NCBI GenBank assembly: GCA_965649825.1 | Contig: OZ287710.1 | Location: 186,001 to 250,000 of the forward strand | Direction of reading: 5' to 3' | Length of the DNA: 64,000 nt | Source of the DNA: Penicillus capitatus | Lineage: Eukaryota; Chlorophyta | In this document: piece by piece, positions 1 through 10,150 of the stretch | How the letters are laid out: every line of letters starts with the position of its first letter | How positions within the stretch are numbered: the first letter of the stretch is position 1 | Made by a program: the position numbers and the translations under genes | The notes under the pieces: generated by a model | Seen by the model: only the letters and a program-made list of their open reading frames with translations | Database searches by the model: none | Told to the model about the DNA's origin: nothing

Positions 1-139
1 AGAGCTCTTAGCAATGGCCCCTGTTGGCTGCACAAATGCAAGGACATGAATTGATGATGCGTTCTGTCTTAATGTCGTGCGTTATTTGCAGAGCGCCACA
101 GATTTTTACCTTTCCGTCGCGCATTGCTGCCGACAGAAG

Positions 140-1677
140 ATGGATCCACACGAAAACGCGACGCAAAACGCCTTCTCGGGATCACTCATATCCACTCCTG
201 CATGCCAAAGACACAGAAACTCCTGCATCAACAGGTTGCCTCTCACTCTTTTCTTCTTCAAAATTTGTGTGATCTGAAGCTGTGGCCAAATTTGACGACC
301 AGAGAAAGGAACTCAAGTGGGTGGACACCGAAGATGCCACGAAATCTCACGGAATGCTCTTTGCTGCACTTCTCTTGGGCACTTTTCCCACCATCTACCG
401 ATTTCCGTTGAGCCAAGTGCCTTATTTCCTCGCCCTAGCTTCACTGTCTATCTACATCGGCTCACATCGCAGTCTCAATGCGACGCGTCTCGAACAGGTG
501 ACCTTCAAGCAGGTGAGGAGATTGCTCATCTGGCAAACAGATCTCAAACGCTGTGTATCTGCAGAGTCTGTTCGTTCCTCTTATCTCTTCGTGTTTTCTC
601 TTCGGATTCTATCTCTTGACAAAGTACTTTCCTGAATTCCGCATCCAGACCTTCATCGATATCCAGTTCGGTCTGATCGGTACCATCGCTGTCGGCCATC
701 TGATCTCGCCGTTTCTCAAACGCATTCCTCTCTTGCCATCTCGCGCGATCCCTCTGCCAGAATGGCTCGTGCAGAAAGAGGACACAGATCTAGTTCACAT
801 CACGACTGCTGATATCCTCGGTGCCGTTATTGGAGTGGCCTGTGTCCTCGTGGATGTCTCGACGGGACATCATTTGCATACGCTTAACAATCTCCTAGCC
901 TGCAGTCTTGCCATCGAAGTGATGCAGGTCGCCTCTCTTCTTAAGCGATGCCTGCTTAAGTATCGTTTTTATCAGGGTGTCAGCATCAAGAGCTTCAAGG
1001 CAGCTTCGACACTGCTCGTGGGTTTGCTCATCTACGATGTCTTCTGGGTGTTTTCAAGCCCAAGTGTCATCGGCGAGAATGTGATGCTGAAAGTGGCCAC
1101 TTCGAATTCGCTCGAGGGACCACTGAAACTCATACTGCCAAACGGAAATGCAAGTGGAGAGTTTCCTTTCTCGGTACTGGGCCTTGGAGATATCGCTGTC
1201 CCTGGTTTTCTGGCAGCACTCCTGCTCAGATTTGACATCTTCCGAGGCGGCGGCGGCCTATCAAGGGATGCATCCATCTCAGATTCGGCATCTCAGGATG
1301 ACAACACTAGAAGCTCTCAGACTGTGGAGTCCATGCCCTTGCATCTATCAGATGCGAAAGCATCGACTGTGGAGGAAGGAGATAGCGATTCAGCTGTTCC
1401 TGAGAGGGAGCGTTCCGATGGTGATGTGACTGCTGGCTCAAAGACATACTTCTTGCCCGTATTAGCTGCCTATCTGATCGGACTGCTGTCAGCATCAGGA
1501 GCCAATGCCATCACACATCAGGGCCAGCCAGCGCTGCTCTATATCGTTCCCTGTATGTTGTTGACAGCATCGAGCGTTGCCTTGATGCGTGGAGAATTCT
1601 GGAATCGACTTCTTGCTTACAACGATCCTACGTCGGACACTTTACAGGGAACTCAGTACAGAGACAACAGCAATTGA
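140..1677 (+). CDS. SPP: Signal peptide peptidase (intramembrane aspartyl protease)
   Basis: Presenilin-type GxGD protease of the ER membrane that cleaves signal-peptide remnants and other type II membrane segments. Seen in the protein: the YD motif in LIYDVFWVF, the second catalytic aspartate in GLGDIAVPG and the PAL motif in QPALLY, in the SPP order, with many hydrophobic segments. An intron at 513-564 joins TFKQ to SLFVPLISS and restores the SPP-like run before SCFLFGFYLL. The start at 140 (MDPHENAT) resembles SPP N-termini, but the first intron (about 235-304) is a guess. A low-complexity acidic loop lies between the GLGD helix and the last two helices, which is long for the family. Predicted length is about 470 residues. 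The neighbour (paladin-like) is convergent, 117 bp away. Identity is firm; the 5' exon is not. Confidence 0.85.
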
Positions 1678-1794
1678 GGGTATTGTGGAACAATAGAACA
1701 ATGTATCTGTCGTAGATGCATTAGAGAAAGAATGCTAAATAGCCTTTACGTCGCAGATCACACTTTACCCACCACCACGAAATCAAATCTGACC

Positions 1795-4700
1795 TCACTC
1801 TAATTTCAGCGTTCCTAGCAAATGGCAAAGCTCCTTGCGGTGGGTAACCCAGTCTTCAAAAGATTCATCATGAGATTGTGTGCGGTAAGCTTGAAAAGCA
1901 ACAAGATAGAAGTATCGTTTTAGATAGTGCAGTCCCAGTTGTTTGGTTTGGGGATGAGTACCGATGGCGTACATGCAAGACAGAATATCTTCCCGTAGAC
2001 TGCCGATACGTACACAGTCATCGATGGCTTCGTCGACCTGTGCCTTGCAACGAAGGCCATTCGGTACAACACGACAGAGATGCATAATACTGCGGTACTC
2101 TCCCAGGGCAAATTTCGATTCGGGAGGCTCTGTAAAGGAGAGCGAACGACGGGGACTGTTTTCAGATATGGGAAACAGCGAGAGGAAAGCAGCAGCGTAG
2201 CGAGCACTGCTGCCGCTTGAAGATCGTGCCACAATAATGTGCACGGCGGCATCGGTTTCCGAGATGTTACCATCAAGCTGATCCAGATCCGATGCTTTGG
2301 GCGTTCTGGATCTGGACAGAGGCACACGGGCAAAGCGTAGCAGATAGCCCTCATCCACAAGATCCCTATAGATATCTTTGGGCGTACAGACCCCTCCTTT
2401 CACGTCTGCTTTCTTTGGTATAACAGAGGGTGTGCTTTCGATGTTACGGGTAATCGCATTGCGGTGATGATCGATGCCTTGGCTGCTGCTTTGGTTCTTG
2501 AGATGATCATCGACGGGGATCTCGTGATGTATGAGAACCGTACCGTCATGTATTTGTGCTTCCTGCAGGACATCTTCCTTAAGACCTTCCTCCATTCGTT
2601 CGAGATCTTCAGTAGCGACACCGGCGTGATAGAGCGACGAGACAGGTCTCTCCAGGTCGCGGCGGATATAGGGCAGGCCATTGATATAGACGACCAGTTC
2701 TTCACGGATGTCTCTGAGAAGGATTGTTTTTGGAGCAGTTGGATCGTTGCGAAAGTAATCCAGCAGTTTTCTGAGCGTTCTGACAGAGGGATTGCCAATG
2801 GTGTAGACGTGTTTGTGTCGGACGCATTTTACGTCTGGTATCCCGGATAGCATAGAAACTCGATGCCCTGAGTGACCTCCCTTGAGAATACTCCTGGCAT
2901 TGAGCACAGGAAACTGCCTCTCCTGCAACCAGCGTTGCTCTTCTTTGGCTGGCACTGCATCAACCTCATTGAGAGATTCATTGGTTAGTGGTCTGGGAAG
3001 GAGAAAGGACAGAGCAGCTGTCGGGTTATGGAAAATCATCCCAAGGGCTACGGTTATGTCGGGCCTAGACGATTCATCGATCAGAGACAGAATGTAGATA
3101 TGCCGGACACAGACCTGGAATCCATCCATTGCTGAAAACTGATGTTTCGCGTGCTGCGTGGACCGATGATGTAGCCACCCACGGCAATGAGGAAACAGAA
3201 GCGATGTAGGTATCCGATGCTTCGTGTATAGGCTGCGTGTTTGTGTGTTGTTGTTTCTGGCCGCCGGCGGCGATGGCCTTTGCGAAATTGGCTGATCTCT
3301 TTTCGAATGTTCACGAGCACGTCACAGCAATCGATGGACATTCGGACCATCCTCTTTGCTTCATGTCCATTGTCAAGGAGATGTGTCAAGCGGCGTACGG
3401 CTAGAAATTCACCTTCCTGCCATTCGACATTCTCCTCGCCACTCGATTCTGTCTCAGTCTCTGTTTCCGAACTCCCTATGCAGTACATAGATGACATTTC
3501 ATGAGGCAGTATTGACGTTCTACCATATCCGTCAACACGTGCATCCGTGTGGCGATCGATAACGGCAGGACGGATGTTGACAGACGCCGTTCTTCTTTCT
3601 TGAAAGTACGCGAGTGAAGCAATGGCCATTCCCATTGTTGTCCTGCCCACTCCATTCTGGCAGCTGAAGATCATGGCGGCCGGAGCCTTATTCTTGGACA
3701 TACCATCGAGAATCTGGTCCACATCCAGAACCTGCCATCGCCCTTACCCCTCGCCCGCAACGAACGGCACAGATGCTTACGTCTGGAGTCGTGCCATCTG
3801 TCAAAGGTAGCCGATGATAATCGACTGTATATCCTTCCCGTTGAAGCATGGCGTAGATGGATGCAGGTGTCTGTACAGACGATTCAGAATCGACGGTTTC
3901 CCATTTGTCCTCCAGTATTCCGACACCCTCTTTCTCCACAGGAGTCTCCAGTGCCACCAGAATGCATCCATTGTTTGCGGCGGCCTCGTTGAGGACATCC
4001 TGTTTGAGACGTTCTTCCATTTCCTCCAGACGATGGCCGTCAATGTTGGTGTACTCTTTAAGATTCTTGAACGGCCTCTTGTCCTCTCGAAGGACAAATG
4101 GACGGCCATTAATGTACACGAGTGGCTCTTCCCTCCAATTGAACCATGAAATGCAGGTGGTACTGGTGACCGAATCGGCAGCAATGTAGGTGAGGATCTT
4201 TCGTATGCCGTCCACTGTTGGCATACCGACTCCATAGACAGGCACACCAGACACTCCACGGAAATTGGGTGCGCCATCGATCAGCTGTGGAAGATGTTCG
4301 GATTGGATTCCTGGAAAATGGTCTTCTTTGAGAATTGTGTGCTGGCCAAGGACTTTTCCGTGACGTTCATGCGTCGACGAAAGATTCAATCCTGCTGTAA
4401 GGTGACATTCGTTGAAGATCCGTCTGTTTGCTCTCGTGCTTACCTCTGTCCATAGACTCCCTCCTGATGAATTGCCTGGTGTCTTCTGCTCCTATGTGTA
4501 ATCCCAGTGCAGACATCGGGTTTCGTCGCAACAGCCGTTGGAGCACACTGAAAACAGCACGTCACATCAGATGTATGATCTCTATCTCAGTGTTCACAGA
4601 ACCTCCTGAATTCTGGTCTGCGCGACATGAATGCCTCAAAGGTCACACAATTCGCAGACGTTGGATCGAATTGAGGGTGTGAGATGTAAGCTGCGAAGAC

Positions 4701-6076
4701 GATGAGGACACAGTATCGCTCCAAATACTCCTGCCATACCATCCATCCCATCTGTCACTCACGAATGCTTCCAGTCGAGAAACGGGTTACCAAGGCAACT
4801 CGTAAGAGGGTGTTTCGTTTGCGTTCATTCTGTTCGAGACATAGCTGTTCTCTGTATTTGTGGATTGCCTCTCTAAGATTCTGCATCTGACTGTTGGCAT
4901 TGATCACAGCATCGAGGACATGCTTAGCATCACGTCCATGTTCTAACGTCCTCAACAAGCTCCGCACGACACCATAGTATCCCTGTCTCGAATCGCTGCT
5001 CTCTTTCGCAGGCATCGCCGTCGAAGATAACCATTGTGGCCTCCATACCGATTCCGAACTCTGTGGAAAAGCGCCCAGTCGTCGCAGATGGAGCAAAGCG
5101 GCAATGATCATTCCAGTCGTTGTTCTGCCACGTCCCATCTGGCAGTTAAAAACAAGAGATGTGTCCTGGCCCGGTTTCCAGCAACGCTGAACGAGCAGAT
5201 CGCAGTCGACCTCTTTCGGCGCTTTCTCATCGGTGACTGGCACGCGTAAGTAATCGACGTGATAGCCCTCTTGCTCTGTCAATTGACAGAAGACCTCCTG
5301 CGGTGTCTGGATCTCTTTCTCCAGCACTTTGTCCCAATACAAAAACATTCCGGCCTCGACGCTTTCGTCGGCCAGCAGAACAGATCCTTCGTATTGGTGC
5401 ATTTCTTGAAGGACGTCTTGTTTTAGGCGCACTTCCATATCTTCGACACGTTTTCGATTGATTCCTGTATATTCCAGATTGGCAAAGGGCTTGTCTGCAT
5501 CTCGCACGACAAATGGATGTCCTTTAATGTACAATAACGGTTCCTCGCGCATGTTATGCCACAGAACCTTTTCTACGATATCTCACACAAATCAGACAAT
5601 AAAGTGTGATTATGATGTGACTTGATTTGGCTTCAAGAATGTCTAGAACGAGGTGCAGTCCAGCAACGGTCGGAATGGCGACGCCATAGATAGGCAGCTC
5701 TGGAACCTGATGGTTGCCAAGTCACACGAGGGACGTGATGTGACAGGTTGTAGGGTACTTGACGGAAATTGGGTGCGTCTTCGAAGCTTGGCAGCAGAGA
5801 TTTGTTTTGGCAACCTATTGGACATCATCCTGCCACAATGGCATCGGCGTGACATCCGTCTGATGGGAGCTGACCTGGAAAATGGTCCGCCTTCAAAATG
5901 GTGTCCTTAAGCAATACGTGCCCGGCTCGATTAGAGATAACGGTGTCCGCGAGCATCGAACGCACCGCACAGCACGAGATTTGACGGGCAGCGTCATCAA
6001 GGCCATCATCACTATCTCGACAATTGTGCTCCATTCCTTTCGGCGGCCGATTTCGCTTGACATCAGTTGCGGTCAT
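1795..6076 (-). CDS. PALD1: Paladin-like protein, three phosphatase-type repeats
   Basis: Paladin/PTP-like phytase family (PF14566 type). The protein has three tandem repeats, each opening with TILKxDHFPG or a related string, then NFR..VPxYGVxxPTVxGIR, a basic REEPLxYIxGxPFVxR strand and a Cys loop. Repeat 1 has NCQMGRGRT and repeat 2 has SCQNGVGRT, both fitting C-x5-R. Repeat 3 has ARSSSGSSA at the same place, so the catalytic Cys and Arg are missing. I trace nine exons; well-supported introns are 5707-5758, 5582-5621 and about 3731-3778. The start ATG at 6076 overlaps the eS26 start; a second in-frame ATG is at 6034. Substrate cannot be read from sequence: family members act on phosphoinositides or inositol phosphates, or serve as pseudophosphatases. 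Confidence 0.85.
5582..5621 (-). other. Hairpin intron, 40 nt (paladin-like gene)
   Basis: Begins GTCACATCA and ends GTGTGAG. The arms TCACAC and GTGTGA are perfect inverted repeats and end one base before the acceptor. Removing it joins LDILEAKS to NIVEKVLWHN in frame. Confidence 0.75.
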
Positions 6077-6527
6077 GACGAAGAAACGTCGAAACAATGG
6101 TCGCTCGAAGAAGGGACGCGGACATGTGGACAGTCTAAGTGATGTAAAGATGGGATCCGACGTGGCGTGTTTTGTAGGTGCGGCGTGTTCGGTGTGAGCA
6201 GTCGGGTGTGTTGGTGCCCAAAGACAAAGCCATTAAGCGTTTTATCGTGCGCAACATCGTCGATGCCTCTGCCATTCGGGACATCACACAATCCTGTGTC
6301 TATGAAGGTATGATGTCACTCTTCTGCCTGCAAGGAAATGATGTGACATGTGTGGCAAAGCGTATCAATTGCCCAAAATCTATCGCAAGGTTTACTACTG
6401 CGTTTCGGCCGCGATTCACTCGAAGATCGTGCGGGTGCGAAGTCGACGCGATCGTCGCATTCGAGAGCCGCCCAAGCGTCCAGGATTTGGACCCAGACCA
6501 CAGGGAGGCGGTGGAGGGCCACGCTAA
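6075..6527 (+). CDS. RPS26: 40S ribosomal protein S26 (eS26)
   Basis: Small-subunit ribosomal protein located near the mRNA exit channel. Exons 6075-6125, 6178-6307 and 6361-6527 splice to exactly 115 residues, the length of human eS26. The protein starts [14 protein letters not shown], continues [18 protein letters not shown], then [20 protein letters not shown] and a proline/arginine-rich tail ending GGGGGPR. Both introns (52 and 53 nt) are GT...AG. The canonical zinc-site cysteines appear partly replaced: RRVRCEQSG stands where many homologues have CxxC, and YYCVSAAIH keeps only the first Cys of the second pair. The gene is divergent from the paladin-like gene with overlapping start codons and convergent with eL22, 72 bp away. 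Confidence 0.96.
6308..6360 (+). other. Hairpin intron, 53 nt (eS26 intron 2)
   Basis: GT...AG intron delimited exactly by the conserved eS26 frame (CVYE then AYQLPKIY). It carries a perfect 7-bp inverted repeat, ATGTCAC near the donor and GTGACAT near the acceptor, and one TGATGTGAC copy at 6339-6347. Confidence 0.85.
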
Positions 6528-6599
6528 AGATCGAGATGTGATGTGACAGCCACTTGGTGTAACAGAGGCTAGATCTGTTCCATAAACAAACGATCTCTC

Positions 6600-7145
6600 T
6601 CAGTCATCGTCCTCATCGTTCTCTGCGATGTTGAAGTACCTCAGCTCATAACAACTGCACCAAAAAAGACACCGTCACACAAAAAAGAGTGAGAAATGAT
6701 GTGACTTGTGATCGTTATTGGGTGCGATGACACGTAACCAATCTCGCACATTATGCTTCTTCAGATACTTCTTCGTCAGGTACTTTAGCGACCTAAGCAC
6801 AGTAAACGGACAGACGTTTGGCCAGGGCCTCGTTGCGAGGGACCTCTTCGAGAAAGCCACTTCTGTCGAGATGTAGATTTTCGTTTTGTCTCGTGTCACT
6901 TTCACCACTTCTCCCAAGTTTCCTAAACAGTCACACTTTTTCGCCGATCTCATTGTGTGAGACCACCGACCCGTTTTGCCATCCACTTTGATATGCTCTT
7001 GGAGAAACTTTTCAAAGCTGGTGATATCCATGACCTTATCGTTCACCGGTTTGCTGCAGTCGATCGAAAAGACTTTGGCTTTTTTCTTCGTGGCCCCTTT
7101 GATCGTCGCCTTTCCCGTCGATCCCTGTCTCTCGACCGTCGGCAT
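6600..7145 (-). CDS. RPL22: 60S ribosomal protein L22 (eL22)
   Basis: Large-subunit ribosomal protein. Four exons (7145-6971, 6922-6844, 6792-6706, 6654-6600) give 131 residues: a lysine-rich start, then [61 protein letters not shown] and an acidic end NDEDDD, all standard for eL22. Introns are 48, 51 and 51 nt; the first and third carry perfect 6-bp inverted repeats (TCACAC/GTGTGA and GTCACA/TGTGAC). The start ATG at 7145 gives MPTVERQG. It lies 97 bp downstream of the SRA-SET gene on the same strand. Confidence 0.95.
6655..6705 (-). other. Hairpin intron, 51 nt (eL22 intron 3)
   Basis: Starts GTCACATCA right at the donor; TGTGAC further in pairs with GTCACA. Its boundaries are fixed by the eL22 frame (NNDHN to CYELRYFNI). 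Confidence 0.85.
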
Positions 7146-7242
7146 CGTGTTGGCGGCGACAACGACGAAATGTACGACACAATTACGGCGAATAGTGACA
7201 GAGGCATTAACAAGTATCCCCCTTCCCATTCCATTGTCTCAT

Positions 7243-9439
7243 TTATTCACTAATGACGCGTTTGCATTCGGGATCGTTGCATTTGCAATGAAGATCTCTG
7301 CCGATGCATTTGTTCCATCCATAATCATGACAGAGCTCGACATATTTGGGGATCTCTTTGATGGCAAAAAAGCCAACGTGATGAAAAATGCCATTGCAAC
7401 CTTCCTGTAGAACCATCTGGGCAGCAATATTGGCGCTCTTACGACAGGCGTGATTGAGAAAACGACCCACATTGCCTAAAGCCCTTCGTTCACGACGCCT
7501 AAAGCACAGGGATGCGAACATTACCGATGTTCTTAGCATCGATGACGAGGAAATGTCCATGAAATTTCTCTTCTTTGATCTCGTCGTCTGACAGAGGCAG
7601 CATCGGCATCTCCGTTTCGTCCACTTCTTCGTCTCCAAGTAACGCAGAGCGTTTCATAAGATAAAAATGATCGAGGGAGTATAGATAGGTCGAGTCCCGC
7701 ACGTGGACTCTCTTCTCCTACATACCATCCACGTCGTACAGGAGCAGAACAGCACATGACACACCGCCTCTTCATCTGTCAAAACTTCTCCTACGTATTC
7801 ACAGATAAAGGCACCAGATGGGATGTCGACCGAACATCGCACACCCCATCCCTTGTCTTCTGTTCGAAAAACTTCAAGGGGATAACGAACACCCATCGAA
7901 ACGACAGAATTGTTGCAGCCGGTACAAGAGAGAGGACATTCCTTGATGCCTTCGGGCACCGTGAAACGCAGACATCCATTCTCATCATAATTGGGCAGAT
8001 GCTTCTTCTTCTGACACCCGCTGTAGATGCCGATGTGATTGGCCTGATCGATCACACGCTGAGCTGCAGGTGTGATAGAGTCGAAATGCATGACATAACG
8101 GAAATTGGGTTCCGGGATCTCGTCACCCGTATCGTTGATCAAAGGAATCCGAACGTTATCTTTTCCATCAGAAATGTCCATGTTCAGTACATTGCCACGC
8201 CCTGTAACCACCAGATGTGAGACATCTGAATCGACCGCCGCCGTGAGGATCACCCACTCTTGAGAAAACGGGAACGTTCGATCTCGAGATTCAGCAGAAC
8301 TTTGCGTGGACTGTTGTGCCCGTACATCTGACCCGTGTCCTTCTTCTCACTCTTTTTTCGCGAGACCGGCTACAGCATCACACAACATTTTTATGGCAGC
8401 AATCCTCTCGCTGCGTGCTTGTTACAATTGCTCTGTGGCCATGGTAGAGTCCCGTAACTTCGACTGTACCAGAAACGCGATGCTGTCCAGGTATGCCTTG
8501 GAATTTGAAGATACACTCTTTGAAGTCTCCACTCTTTCGAGCTTCCAGTCGAGCCTCGATCACACGATACAGTCCATCGTAGACGTAGACTCTCCCTGTC
8601 TGGCCATCACCCCTGGATCAAATGCATGGACTCAGATACTCTTGCCAAGATGGGTTCTTCTCACTCGTGCAGGCATCGAATCACCCGGACTGGAACACTC
8701 ATGCTGTAGGAGAGCTGTAACGCTCTGTTTCCCTTTGTCCATTCCTGATCTCGTGCCTGTCACATCACCACCATGCCAGAACTGATGTCCGCTTTCGATC
8801 TTACGCGCTGGTTGCCCTGGAAGCCACCGTGTCCGGAGTAAGTAAAGATGGATCCTGTGTCTTGATCTCCTTCGTATCGCCCACTCATCACCACAGCATT
8901 GCATGGACCTCCCTCACTAGACAAGTGATATGGCAGTTTATATCCTCAGCACTTAGGCACGAGAACACTGACTCGTAATCGATGCCGCCCACTAGCTTTC
9001 GATGAATGCCACAGACGGCCAATTCAGCTCGATATCCAAAACGGTCACCCAGTTTGACACCGCGTGGATGGCGACCGATGTCTGTCTGGGCAACTCGGTT
9101 GTTCTGTCGAAATCGCTGATAGGCAATCATATCGAATTTGAAGCTCTATACGCCAAGCACTGTCGGTGAGAAAACCGCGGCAGGCGACGTTTATGACAAC
9201 GTTACACTTCTCTTTGTGCATCGCTTCGCGAAATTCTGCAAGCAGTTGGTCCTTCTGTCGTCTCTCCTCTTCTGCACCCGAACACGTCAGGATGCACAAG
9301 CGAACGGCGTGTCGTTGCCTGGAGACTTAGAAGTGCGTGGAGCGAAATGATCGTCGCGAATCGTCAGCGAAGGCGGTTCCACTGGAAGATCTTCCATATC
9401 GCTCGGGGTGCGTTCGGAATCGTCTTTTCCTTCCGTCAT
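7243..9439 (-). CDS. SRA-SET histone H3K9 methyltransferase (SUVH-like)
   Basis: Chromatin enzyme expected to read methylated DNA and methylate H3K9. After splicing, domain order is: acidic N-terminus (MTEGKDDSERTP), SRA/YDG domain (GVKLGDRFGYRAELAVCGIH, AVVMSGRYEGDQDTGSIF, YSGHGGFQGNQR, VYVYDGLYRV, FKFQGIPGQH), pre-SET cysteines (YSGCQ, CPLSCTGC), SET (GWGVRCSVDIPSGAFICEYV, YLYSLDHFYL, NVGRFLNHAC) and post-SET CKCNDPEC. Domain content is that of plant KRYPTONITE/SUVH proteins. Oddities: the NHSC motif reads NHAC followed by two extra residues, and the usual ELTYDYG reads ELCHDYG. The 48-nt intron 8757-8804 sits inside SRA. The exon joining the N-terminus to SRA is unresolved. Confidence 0.85.
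8757..8804 (-). other. Intron ending TGATGTGACAG (SRA-SET gene)
   Basis: 48-nt GTAAG...CAG intron fixed by the SRA frame (GNQR to ARDQEW). Its last 11 bases are TGATGTGACAG, the same end seen in eIF3a, PrimPol and probably TRIP4-AlkB introns. Confidence 0.75.
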
Positions 9440-9559
9440 CGTACGATTAACGCGCAAAGCATGTCGGTCGCCATCAAATGTCTTATCGATTCACTCGCAG
9501 TCGCCATCGAAATACGCCATCACGATTCGATGTGAATCGGATCAAAATCGATCGTGTGT

Positions 9560-10103
9560 TTACAGCCCCAAGGCAGATCGAATAGCGCTTAAGATATCCT
9601 CAACGGAACGAGCCTCATCGGCCGCTTCTTCAGCACTCTCTTCTCCTGATGCCACCTTCTCTTCCGCTTCCGTTACTTCTTCCTCCACCGCCTGTCCACG
9701 TCACTCGCTCAGCGATCGATAACCAATTGGACAGGATCGACATCGATTTCAGCTTCGATGGCCTTGCGTTCGACTTCAGGAATGGCAGAGAGTTCTTCCT
9801 CAAGCTGAGGGATCTCCTCTTCTGCCTCGGTCACCAGATCCGGCGACGCCTCTTTTGCCAAACTAATACCTGTTAACACAACGAGCTCGCGCATCCACCA
9901 GGCACGACACGTGATGATCGACGTTTCGGCAGCAGCTGCGATGCGACAGCAACGCCCGACAAGGATATGAAACGACGCAGCGCCGCTCGACGTGAGACTG
10001 GAGACACCTGACGCGATGACGGAGACGAGGAGGCAGTACAGACGATGCGTCGTCGGTGCGTCAAGAGCGAAGGCGACGATGTCAAGAGCGTTCGGTACTC
10101 CAT
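9560..10103 (-). CDS. Small organelle-targeted orphan with acidic tail
   Basis: I do not recognise this protein. Three exons with two 41-nt introns give about 150 residues. The first 60 residues are Ser/Arg-rich with almost no acids and include SRRAALRRFISLSGVAVAS, a twin-arginine-like string before a mildly hydrophobic stretch. This looks like a plastid transit plus lumen signal, as in the PsbQ-like protein in this window. The rest is strongly acidic and helical (PDLVTEAEEEIPQLEEEL, AVEEEVTEAEEK), ending EDILSAIRSALGL. The second intron carries GTCCA at its donor and TGGAC near its acceptor. It starts 47 bp downstream of the AP-1 gamma stop on the same strand. A mitochondrial presequence is the alternative. 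Confidence 0.6.
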
Positions 10104-10150
10104 CGCGACAGATCGAAGATGTACGTTTATGCAACCATTAACACGTGATC

